From NCBI GenBank assembly GCA_905339275.1, contig CAJPFK010000001.1, forward strand, positions 496,001-560,000: a stretch of DNA of 64,000 bases. The letters run 5' to 3'. The stretch is from Methylophilaceae bacterium (GTDB lineage Bacteria; Pseudomonadota; Gammaproteobacteria; Burkholderiales; Methylophilaceae). A program made the translations under genes and the position numbers. This document shows positions 57,286 to 64,000 of this stretch, piece after piece (the first letter of the stretch is position 1; every line of letters starts with the position of its first letter). Below the pieces are notes generated by a model. It did not search any database. It was not told the origin of the DNA and saw nothing but the letters and a program-made list of their open reading frames with translations.

Positions 57286-57897
57286 GTGAACCTGGTTTTG
57301 ATTCACGGCATGGGCAGAACGCCGATGTCGATGCTCCTGCTACGCCATCGCCTGCAAAAAGCCGGGCACAGGGTCTATCTCTTCGGATATTCAGCTACTT
57401 TTGAATCACTTGAACACGCGAGCATTCGACTATTGCGTTTGATTGATAAAAAGTCCGGTACACAGGATTATGCATTAGTGGGCCATTCGCTGGGTGCCGT
57501 CATCATTCGGCATTCCCTGCCAAGGCTTGAACAGCATCCGCCTTCCTCGTGTTTCTTGCTTGCGCCGCCCATGGTGGCTTGCCGGGCCGCCAGATTCTTC
57601 TCGCGCTACTGGATTTATCGGCTGCTTTTCGGGGAGATGGGCCAATTATTGGCAAAGGATGATTTTATGCGCAATCTGCCGCTGATGAAGAACATGAAGC
57701 TATATGCAGGTACTTCGGGGCCGAGAGTTGCCTGGCTGCCTTTTGGAAGTGAAGCCAATGATGGCCTGCTTTCAGTATCGGAGGCGAGCGGCACGGCAGG
57801 CGTCAGTGTCATGGAAGTGCCGTCAACGCATACATTCATCATGAACTCAGGGCTGGTATGTGCAGATATTGCCAGCACCCTGAAAAGCCTGGCTTGA
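57286..57897 (+). CDS. Alpha/beta hydrolase (lipase-like)
   Basis: A 203-residue hydrolase without a signal peptide. VLIHGMGRTPMSM is the oxyanion strand, ALVGHSLGAVI holds the nucleophile Ser elbow, and the C-terminal EVPSTHTFIM supplies the His; the acid is probably in the GSEANDGLLS stretch. The start is GTG. Sequence type suggests a small esterase or lipase acting on lipid or acyl substrates. Confidence 0.82.
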   Translation: MNLVLIHGMGRTPMSMLLLRHRLQKAGHRVYLFGYSATFESLEHASIRLLRLIDKKSGTQDYALVGHSLGAVIIRHSLPRLEQHPPSSCFLLAPPMVACRAARFFSRYWIYRLLFGEMGQLLAKDDFMRNLPLMKNMKLYAGTSGPRVAWLPFGSEANDGLLSVSEASGTAGVSVMEVPSTHTFIMNSGLVCADIASTLKSLA

Positions 57898-58023
57898 GCA
57901 TATAACGCTATTTGTAATTTCTTCATTGTTTTGTCACATCTGCGTGTCATTCTGCATGCATGAAAAACCATTCATGCCTTAAAACAAGTTCTTACCAAGG
58001 ACTTCCATTCAGCGGAGGGTGCC

Positions 58024-58557
58024 ATGCCGCATAAAATGCGTTTGTATCTCAACCGTTTCAATCGATTCGATAGCTTTCTGTGCATACGTGTCAACCGTAC
58101 CAGCCAGTATCTCTGGGTGCGCTTGTGGTTCCGCCTGGTCAGCCGGCTGGGTGATGGTGTATTCTGGTATGCCATCATGCTTGGCATTTGGCTTACACAG
58201 GGTGATGCAGGCGTTGTGCCTGCCGTTCACATGGCGCTGGCAGGCTTGATGGGCACGCTGCTCTACAAGTGGCTCAAGGGCAAGACCCTGCGCCCGCGTC
58301 CTTATGAAGTGCATCAGGATATATGGCTCACCGGCCGGCCGCTGGACAGATTCAGCTTCCCGTCGGGCCATACGCTGCACGCTGTGGCATTCAGCCTGGT
58401 GGCGGTCGGGTACTATCCCGAGCTCGCATGGCTGGTGTTGCCATTCACTGTGATGGTGGCCATGTCCCGCGTGGTGCTGGGGCTGCATTACCCGAGCGAC
58501 GTGCTGGCGGGTGCGGCCATCGGCGCACTGATCGCGCTGCTCTCCTTCGGTTTCTGA
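58024..58557 (+). CDS. PAP2 family phosphatase
   Basis: A 177-residue membrane phosphatase. The three motifs are KGKTLRPRP (Kx6RP, about 88-96), FPSGHTLHA (about 115-123) and SRVVLGLHYPSDVLAG (about 149-164), with helices between. Such enzymes dephosphorylate phosphatidic acid, phosphatidylglycerol phosphate or undecaprenyl pyrophosphate. GGAGG precedes the ATG. Confidence 0.9.
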   Translation: MPHKMRLYLNRFNRFDSFLCIRVNRTSQYLWVRLWFRLVSRLGDGVFWYAIMLGIWLTQGDAGVVPAVHMALAGLMGTLLYKWLKGKTLRPRPYEVHQDIWLTGRPLDRFSFPSGHTLHAVAFSLVAVGYYPELAWLVLPFTVMVAMSRVVLGLHYPSDVLAGAAIGALIALLSFGF

Positions 58558-58635
58558 TTTTTCACTACCGGCTTATTAGCCGGATTCCTTGTTTGGCATG
58601 GCATTCGGTGAGTTCGTCTCATCGCTTCAATGCAT

Positions 58636-59517
58636 CTAACAGCTTCTGATATTGATGGTTTCTGCGAAGTATTCAATGGGGGAAGGATGCAGAGCATCGA
58701 GATGATCGACACACTGGCGACGCCACGCGGCAAGATCTTCGTCTGATAAATGCTTGAGCTCAGCTTCCCATGCGGGACGATTGCCTTCCAGAACCACGCC
58801 GATGTTCGCGATGGCACTCTGGGTCCTGGCGATGTAATAAATGAAATGCTTGTGCACGCGACGATCGGCCAGGCGCATGCCGTTATAGATCCATGCAGGT
58901 ACCCTGAAAAACCTGAGCACCTTATCCCAGAAGGCCAGTTTGCTCAGGGCCTGTCTTGCGCGCTGTTCGCAACAGCGAAAGCGCGGCGCAATAAATGCCG
59001 CAAGCAGTTCGTGGTGCCGGGTCAGCAATTCGCCGGGATGGTGTTGCATCAGCGGCGCCAGATGCGCATCCATCGCCCATTCCGATGCGATATGCGTGAT
59101 CATGCTGTTTTCGATCCACATGGCTTCGTGTGCCGGAACGAAGTGGTTATGTGCGATGACATCGACATACAAGTGGCTGGCGTAACCGATGGCGATCGCT
59201 GTTTCTTCGTCCGTGCGTGCCGATATGAGCAGGTGATGGGCGTTTTCCCATTGGTGCGTATGGCGGAATGCAGGGGATACAATCGCCAGGTCGGGCAGGC
59301 AGGCCCCGGCCATCACCAGTTCGGGAAATTGCCTGATGGCCCGCTGCAAGCGCGGGTCCAGCAACGGCATGGCCCAGAGCAGAGACTGCGCGAAATAGAG
59401 GTGGGTGACCAGGCCCCAGGCGTTGGCGTCAGCCGAGAAGACCAGGAACGGCGCCAACCAGCAGAGCTTATGCAAGCGTCTGGGGGCTATCGTCTGAACG
59501 GATGTCCGGTTTGCCAT
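58636..59517 (-). CDS. Zn-dependent phospholipase C-like protein
   Basis: A 293-residue protein of the zinc-dependent PLC/S1-P1-like fold. ANAWGLVTHLYFAQSLL after the hydrophobic N-terminus, MAGACLPDLAIVS, GYASHLYVDVIAHNHFVPAH and IENSMITHIASEWAMDAHL supply the Trp/His/Asp/Glu zinc ligands in the family order. An N-terminal helix acts as signal or anchor. Possible phospholipid turnover enzyme. The ATG at 59517 lies just 24 nt from a Pho-box-like repeat. Confidence 0.8.
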   Translation of the reverse strand: MANRTSVQTIAPRRLHKLCWLAPFLVFSADANAWGLVTHLYFAQSLLWAMPLLDPRLQRAIRQFPELVMAGACLPDLAIVSPAFRHTHQWENAHHLLISARTDEETAIAIGYASHLYVDVIAHNHFVPAHEAMWIENSMITHIASEWAMDAHLAPLMQHHPGELLTRHHELLAAFIAPRFRCCEQRARQALSKLAFWDKVLRFFRVPAWIYNGMRLADRRVHKHFIYYIARTQSAIANIGVVLEGNRPAWEAELKHLSDEDLAAWRRQCVDHLDALHPSPIEYFAETINIRSC

Positions 59518-59540
59518 GCCGCGCACTTTGCCGGGCGGCA

Positions 59541-59580
59541 GTGAACAGCATGTGACAGTTTCATGATTTTATTGTGACAG
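59541..59580 (-). promoter_or_regulatory. Pho-box-like 11-bp-phased repeat
   Basis: On the minus strand four 7-mers start every 11 nt: CTGTCAC, AAATCAT, CTGTCAC, TGTTCAC. The two exact CTGTCAC copies lie 22 nt apart. PhoB binds direct repeats of CTGTCAT spaced 11 nt. It is oriented toward the PLC-like gene. Confidence 0.45.
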
Positions 59581-59601
59581 CGCCATGGCCGCATTCGGCT
59601 T

Positions 59602-59610
59602 TGCTATACT
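59602..59610 (+). promoter_or_regulatory. Extended -10 promoter of dgkA
   Basis: TGC directly before TATACT forms an extended -10 element, 33 nt before the dgkA start. No clear -35 needed for this class. Confidence 0.5.
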
Positions 59611-59643
59611 TGCGCGCAATTCGCCATATTGATTAGGAATTTC

Positions 59644-60012
59644 ATGGAAAGCCCATATAAAGGTAAAACCGGATTACGCCGCCTGTTGAATGCATTTGGC
59701 TACTCGATGGCAGGCATCAAGGCCGCCTACCAGAACGAAGATGCATTCCGGCAGGAAGTGCTGATGGCGATCGTGCTGATCCCCCTCGCGATCTACCTGG
59801 GTGATAACGGGCTGGAACGTGCGGTGATGATTGCCAGTGTGATGCTGGTCATTATTGTCGAACTGCTGAATTCCTCGATCGAAGCGACGGTAGACAGAAT
59901 CTCGCTGGAAAACCACAACCTGGCAAAGCGTGCCAAGGATATCGGCAGCGCGGCTGTGCTGATGAGCCTGGTGAATCTGGCGGTCGTCTGGATTCTGGTA
60001 TTGCTGGGCTAG
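59644..60012 (+). CDS. dgkA: Diacylglycerol kinase DgkA
   Basis: A 122-residue three-helix membrane kinase that recycles diacylglycerol to phosphatidic acid. GLRRLLNAFGYSMAGIKAAYQNEDAFRQE at the N-terminus, VIIVELLNSSIEATVDRI holding the catalytic Glu, and KRAKDIGSAAVLMSLV are the family motifs. ATG 59644 has AGGA 6 nt upstream. It fits a lipid-turnover theme with the PAP2 and PLC-like neighbours. Confidence 0.95.
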   Translation: MESPYKGKTGLRRLLNAFGYSMAGIKAAYQNEDAFRQEVLMAIVLIPLAIYLGDNGLERAVMIASVMLVIIVELLNSSIEATVDRISLENHNLAKRAKDIGSAAVLMSLVNLAVVWILVLLG

Positions 60013-60042
60013 TTCTGGACGCGAACGGTTGATTGGTCAGAT

Positions 60043-60090
60043 TGGTTGTATACAGCCAACTTTTAAGGATATGGTGGCTGTATGCAACCA
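60043..60090. repeat. Paired 16-bp quasi-palindromes, also a large stem-loop
   Basis: TGGTTGTATACAGCCA (60043-60058) and TGGCTGTATGCAACCA (60075-60090) both fit TGGYTGTATRCARCCA. Each is a near-palindrome, and together they form an inverted repeat with a 16-nt loop followed by TATTTTG. They may be two operators 32 bp apart before fecI, or the dgkA terminator, or both. Confidence 0.55.
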
Positions 60091-60243
60091 TATTTTGTAA
60101 CCAATAACCACCATCACTGAATTTTTATCAATAGGAACAAAGTATTAACAATATTCCCGTTCAGGCATGGATATTGCGGGAGATTTGGAAGGCTAATAGC
60201 TTTAATAGCCAGCCCAGGATACAAACAGAAGCGAATAAACACC

Positions 60244-60741
60244 ATGCAAGATAGTCTGGCTCAGGATTTGTACATTCAGCATAAGCCATGGTTATACCAA
60301 TGGGTATGCAAGAAAGTAGGCTCAAGTTTTGATGCGGCGGACCTGACACAGGATACCTTTACCCGCCTGTTATCAAAGAACGATGCGGAACAGATACTCG
60401 AACCGCGCGCCTACCTCACCCGAATCGCTCACGGTCTGATGGTCAACTTCCTGCGGCGGCGCGATCTCGAAAATGCCTATCTCTCTGCCTTGGCGGCGAT
60501 GGGCGGGAGTCAGGCGGGTCATGAAAACCTGACGCCGGAAACCTATCTGCTGACGCTGGAAAAAATCGTGGCATTGGATAGCATGCTGAACGGCCTGCCC
60601 GCCAGGGCGCGCGCTGCTTTCCTGCTTCACCGTATCGAAGGCATGGCCTATGCCGAGATTGCGCAGGAACTGGGCGTCACTGTCAGTTCGGTCAAAAAAT
60701 ACATCGCCAGGGCTTTGCTGCATTGCGCTGCTGCGGAATAG
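60244..60741 (+). CDS. FecI-type ECF sigma factor
   Basis: A 165-residue ECF sigma factor. Region 2 covers YIQHKPWLYQWVCKKVGSSFDAADLTQDTFTRLL to the NFLRRRDLE stretch (about 10-80), and region 4 covers ARAAFLLHRIEGMAYAEIAQELGVTVSSVKKY (about 115-150). It is normally held by the next gene's FecR-type protein and, when the receptor binds ligand, transcribes the receptor gene. An inverted repeat GGCTA...TAGCC at 60191-60210 lies upstream. I see no convincing Fur box. Confidence 0.9.
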   Translation: MQDSLAQDLYIQHKPWLYQWVCKKVGSSFDAADLTQDTFTRLLSKNDAEQILEPRAYLTRIAHGLMVNFLRRRDLENAYLSALAAMGGSQAGHENLTPETYLLTLEKIVALDSMLNGLPARARAAFLLHRIEGMAYAEIAQELGVTVSSVKKYIARALLHCAAAE

Positions 60742-60808
60742 GCAAGGGCATGGCAATGCGGCAGGGGTAATGGCATGATGGCATCTTTTCATTCGCAACT
60801 TCCTGTTT

Positions 60809-61759
60809 ATGTCTGATGCCCTGAAAGCTGCCACGCAATGGTATGCAAGACTCAATGCCGATGATGTCAGTGAAGCAGAGTACTGCGCCTTTGAAGAGTG
60901 GAAGCAGGCTTCCACGGATAACAGCGCTGCCTGGCACCGCATAGAATCCGTTGCACAACAGTTCGATGGCATCGCACCCGCCATCGGCAAAGCCACGCTG
61001 CTGCGTCCGGGCGAAAAACCGATGTCGCCGGAACGTCGCCGTGCGCTCAAACAGCTCGGCGTGCTGGCAGCAGCCAGCAGCATAGGCTGGCTGGGTTATC
61101 GTCACCAGCCGTGGCAGACCATGCTGGCCGATTACACTACCGGCACGGGAGAGCAACGCGATATTCTGCTGGCGGATGCCACCCGCGTCATCCTCAATAC
61201 AGATTCCGCCATTGATGTTGTCTACAGTGAGCAAAGCCGCACCGTGGTCTTGCTTAAAGGCGAGATACTGATCGAAACCGGTCATGGCGCACGCAGTGAT
61301 ATGCCGTTCATTTTACAAACGCGGCAAGGCGAAGTGCGGGCGCTGGGCACGCGTTTCGGCGTGCGAGACTACGGCGATTTCAGCACGGTCAATGTATTTG
61401 AAGGTGCTGTCGCCATTACGCCAGCCTCGCAGGATACCGAACAGCGCAGATTACACGCGGGCGAAACTGCCAGCTTCGGTAAAGACCATGTATCCGGAGC
61501 CTGGCCCCTGCCGCCGGGCTCGGATGTCTGGATCAAACGCATCATCAGTGCAACCAACATGCCACTGAAAGACTTTATCGCCGAGCTTGGCCGTTATCAT
61601 CGCGGCATTCTGCGTTGCGATCCGGCAATCGCAGAACTCGCGGTCTCCGGCGCCTTCCCGGTTCAGGATACGCAAGCCGTGCTTGCCAGCTTGGTGCGTA
61701 CCTATCCTGTGCGTATTGAAGCACGGACACGCTATTGGATTACGTTAAAACCAGCCTGA
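60809..61759 (+). CDS. FecR-type anti-sigma/transducer protein
   Basis: A 316-residue inner-membrane regulator. The cytoplasmic DUF4880 domain covers about 5-45 (AATQWYARLNADDVSEAEY, FEEWKQASTDNSAAW), a modest membrane segment ALKQLGVLAAASSIGWLGY is at about 77-95, and the periplasmic FecR domain follows (GEQRDILLADATRVILNTDS, VRALGTRFGVRDYG). The C-terminal STN-like part runs to the end. It senses the receptor's N-terminal domain and controls the FecI-type factor. Confidence 0.92.
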   Translation: MSDALKAATQWYARLNADDVSEAEYCAFEEWKQASTDNSAAWHRIESVAQQFDGIAPAIGKATLLRPGEKPMSPERRRALKQLGVLAAASSIGWLGYRHQPWQTMLADYTTGTGEQRDILLADATRVILNTDSAIDVVYSEQSRTVVLLKGEILIETGHGARSDMPFILQTRQGEVRALGTRFGVRDYGDFSTVNVFEGAVAITPASQDTEQRRLHAGETASFGKDHVSGAWPLPPGSDVWIKRIISATNMPLKDFIAELGRYHRGILRCDPAIAELAVSGAFPVQDTQAVLASLVRTYPVRIEARTRYWITLKPA

Positions 61760-61936
61760 CGTTGGTCTGTGCCGGTTTTATCCCAATCCGAATCATCTCT
61801 CTCTGAATTTGCCGTTCTGTGTGTAGCACCAGACACGCCCAGACGAATCGCACCGGCGATATTTTCCGTTTCGACTTACTTGGGATTTTTCTTTGGCTCA
61901 TCCAGAGATTTCCGGCATCACTATCAATATCAAAAA

Positions 61937-61954
61937 AATATTTGAAAAAATATT
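61937..61954. repeat. AT-rich inverted repeat before the second receptor gene
   Basis: AATATTT-GAAA-AAATATT lies 62 nt before the receptor ATG in the 256-bp gap after fecR. It is a candidate regulatory site; the rest of the gap shows nothing I recognise. Confidence 0.35.
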
Positions 61955-62015
61955 GTCCCTTTTCGGTTTTCGATTGGCATAGGAGGCAGAAACCAAATTT
62001 CGAGGGGAAACACCA

Positions 62016-64000
62016 ATGCGGAAACTCTGCCAGCCTTTTCAACTTCAGCCTTCTTTATTACGCGTACCTGAAAATGGAACCAAGCCGGAGAAAAGCATCA
62101 AGTTTAGCCGCAGCCTGATATTAAAAGCCGCTGTCATTGCAGCGCTGGCCCAGATGCCGGCGCTCCATGCCGAGCCATTGGTGACCAGCCTCCCAACCCA
62201 GACATACGATATTCCTGCAGGAGATTTGACCTCCGCATTATCGCTCTACGCTGCCAATGCCGGTGTGCTGCTACCTTTTGATTCTACCCTGACAAAAGGC
62301 AAAACCACGCAGGGCCTCAAAGGACGGTATACCGTTGATGAAGGTTTTTCCCTCCTGTTAAGGGGCAGTGGCCTTGAAATCATTAATAACGACAAAGGCT
62401 CACTGGAACTAAGAAAGTCTCCTAAATCTGCTAATACCAGTAATCTGCCATTGGATATTGAGCTTGAAGCAGTCAACGTCCGAGCCAAACGTTTTTATGA
62501 GATCGGCCCGTTGCCAGGATTAGGTTTAACCAAAGATCAGATACCGGGCAACGTGCAAAGTATCACTGCGCAAGAGATCAAAGATAGCCATTCATTAAGC
62601 TTGACGGATTTGATGAACCGCAAACTGCAATCTGTCACCGTCAACGACTATCAGGGCAACCCCTTCCAGATGGATGTGCAATACCGTGGGTTCAGTGCTG
62701 GCCCGCAGATCGGCACACCGCAAGGCTTGAGTGTCTTTTTTGATGGTATCCGTGTCAACGAACCGTTCGGCGATGTGGTGAACTGGGACATGATCCCCAT
62801 GAATGCCTTGTCCAGCGTCGATGTATTCCCCGGTTCCAATCCCATCTTTGGTTTAAACACCCTAGGCGGTGCTTTTACCATGAAGACCAAGGATGGCTTT
62901 AACGATGTAGGTCTCGATGCAGAAATCTTGACTGGCTCCTATGGCCGTAAATACCTCCAGGCCGAGGCCGGCTGGAACAATGGCGTTATTGGCTTGTTCG
63001 GTGCAGGCAACTTCTTTATGGAAGATGGCTGGCGCGACAACTCCCCGAGCAAGGTCAATCAGTTTTTCGGTAAAGCCAGTTATCGTGGCGATAGGCTGGA
63101 TATCAATCTCAGCGCACTCCTTGTCGGTACGGACCTTGTGGGTAACGGCGTGGTGCCTACCAACTTTTATGAACAGGATCGTAATAGTGTGTTTACCAGC
63201 CCGGATACCACTAGGAACCGCCTTTCGCAGTTTCAGTTGTCAGGCAATTATTTTGTGAACGACAATTTCAGTGTTACAGGCCAGATATACCGCAGAAACA
63301 GCCGCAGAAATCAGAGGAACGCGGATGTCTATACTGATTACGATGCTCAGCCAGTGAGCAAGAATTTTGCCAGTGGAGACCAGTACACCTGCCTGTTCAA
63401 TAGCACTAACCAATACGGGATTCCCGATTATGTGGTGATCGAGATTCCCGACCCTAACGATTTCAGCTCCAGCCCGTTTCTGAATGAGCTATTCAGTACA
63501 GGTAATGCTGATCTCTCATTGCTGGCTCCAGACGCATTTAATCAGGCATTGCCGGATTATTTTGCTGCCACAGCTAAATCCCTGCTTGATTACAGGGCCA
63601 ACCCAACAAAGTATGTTTATCAGAATAAATACCCGGAAATCTCAACACATTATGGCCTTGAAACTCCTTATTCAAATGGCGAAGCCTCTTACATAATCAA
63701 CGCTGTTACATTTGCCAACGACTTTGCTGTCTCGAGTATGGCGCCGTTTGGGGTGGATTTCGAGATATTCGGCGCGTTGGCCGGATCATTTTATTACACG
63801 CCGGATGGCGCCAAACATCTGGTCGCTTTCAAGCAGGCGATCAACGGAGAGAATTGCCTGAATACACAGCTAAACAGTAATGGCGAGGTTGGAATAGCTT
63901 ATAACGCAATATGGGACTATGGAGCACCCGCCAAGACAATTGATGGGCTTTACGATGGAAGAGACGGCTATGTTGAAGGCATCCCCACTGCGGTCATTAC
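62016..64000 (+). CDS. FecA-type TonB-dependent transducer receptor (3' end outside window)
   Basis: The frame is open from ATG 62016 (AGGGG upstream) to the window edge, 661 residues. A long signal region has its hydrophobic core at about 33-50, with cleavage after HA52. The STN signalling domain is at about 58-130 (QTYDIPAGDLTSALSLYAAN). A TonB-box-like LEAVNVRA lies near 157, then the plug with VQYRGF, GLSVFFDGIRVNEPFGDV and GLNTLGGAFTMKT. Residues about 450-625 form an unusual poorly conserved insert in the barrel. With fecI-fecR upstream it is a cell-surface signalling receptor; the ligand is probably a ferric chelate but unproven. Confidence 0.92.
   Translation, partial: MRKLCQPFQLQPSLLRVPENGTKPEKSIKFSRSLILKAAVIAALAQMPALHAEPLVTSLPTQTYDIPAGDLTSALSLYAANAGVLLPFDSTLTKGKTTQGLKGRYTVDEGFSLLLRGSGLEIINNDKGSLELRKSPKSANTSNLPLDIELEAVNVRAKRFYEIGPLPGLGLTKDQIPGNVQSITAQEIKDSHSLSLTDLMNRKLQSVTVNDYQGNPFQMDVQYRGFSAGPQIGTPQGLSVFFDGIRVNEPFGDVVNWDMIPMNALSSVDVFPGSNPIFGLNTLGGAFTMKTKDGFNDVGLDAEILTGSYGRKYLQAEAGWNNGVIGLFGAGNFFMEDGWRDNSPSKVNQFFGKASYRGDRLDINLSALLVGTDLVGNGVVPTNFYEQDRNSVFTSPDTTRNRLSQFQLSGNYFVNDNFSVTGQIYRRNSRRNQRNADVYTDYDAQPVSKNFASGDQYTCLFNSTNQYGIPDYVVIEIPDPNDFSSSPFLNELFSTGNADLSLLAPDAFNQALPDYFAATAKSLLDYRANPTKYVYQNKYPEISTHYGLETPYSNGEASYIINAVTFANDFAVSSMAPFGVDFEIFGALAGSFYYTPDGAKHLVAFKQAINGENCLNTQLNSNGEVGIAYNAIWDYGAPAKTIDGLYDGRDGYVEGIPTAVI

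Noticed and set aside
56383-57306. 307-codon minus-strand frame across the DUF2238 gene
   Set aside because: Low-complexity His/Gln/Asp composition and antisense to a conserved membrane protein.
57934-57953. TGTCAC...TGTCAT repeat upstream of the PAP2 gene, considered as a Pho box
   Set aside because: The copies are 13 nt apart, not 11, so they do not fit PhoB phasing.
60100-60243. Possible Fur box before the FecI-type gene
   Set aside because: Only an isolated GATAA-like stretch is visible; it does not form the three-hexamer or 19-bp pattern.

Overview
The window looks like chromosome of a Gram-negative betaproteobacterium with moderately high GC (mid-50s % by eye). It carries LPS heptose and core genes, BamE, TonB-dependent receptors, a fur-bamE-dapB-carAB-greA run and sigma32-type heat-shock promoters. 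The edd-eda pair beside an LPS locus and the protein flavour suggest a methylotroph of the Methylophilaceae, but that is inference, not proof. I support 60 protein-coding genes, two of them cut by the window edges. I see no tRNA, rRNA, CRISPR array, insertion sequence or prophage.

Layout. (1) 1-6885, +: a haem-uptake type operon. It holds the end of a TonB-dependent receptor with FRAP/NPNL boxes, an exported and membrane-anchored CobN-like chelatase, a MotA/TolQ/ExbB-like protein, a DUF2149 protein and a ChaN-family protein. It resembles the HmuR-S-U-V module known from Bacteroidetes. (2) 6933-9495, -: ftsY-ftsE-ftsX. (3) 9537-14102, +: a structured leader, an active/inactive pair of M16 peptidases, rsmD, coaD, yfhL-type ferredoxin and gloA. 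(4) 14147-19200, -: waaC, then grpE-dnaK-(degenerate four-helix-bundle ORF)-dnaJ, with clear sigma32 promoters before grpE and dnaK. (5) 19221-25349, +: LPS core genes waaG and waaP, two further kinase-fold proteins and a NodU-type carbamoyltransferase. (6) 25480-30515, +: edd, eda, a HAD phosphatase, another kinase-like protein and galE. (7) 30563-39350, -: pyruvyltransferase-like and GT-C-like genes of lower GC, then waaF-hldE-gmhA-hldD, hemH and hrcA. (8) 39574-42098, +: nadK and recN. (9) 42110-55285: fur (-), then bamE with a long extension, dapB, carAB, greA, a DUF4149 gene, yhbY (-), rlmE, ftsH, folP and glmM. (10) 55295-60012: a Sel1/SLT lytic transglycosylase and a lipid-flavoured group (DUF2238, alpha/beta hydrolase, PAP2, Zn-dependent PLC-like, dgkA) with a Pho-box-like repeat. 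(11) 60244-64000: fecI-fecR and a second, transducer-type TonB-dependent receptor that runs off the end.

How the genes work together. Iron and haem run through both ends: haem import and predicted demetallation at the left, ferrochelatase and Fur in the middle, and a surface-signalling receptor at the right. The middle 20 kb builds the LPS inner core: GmhA, HldE and HldD make ADP-heptose; WaaC, WaaF and WaaG add sugars; the WaaP-type kinases and the carbamoyltransferase decorate heptose. The rest is housekeeping in conserved order: protein folding, cell division, pyrimidine/arginine supply, and ribosome and envelope assembly.
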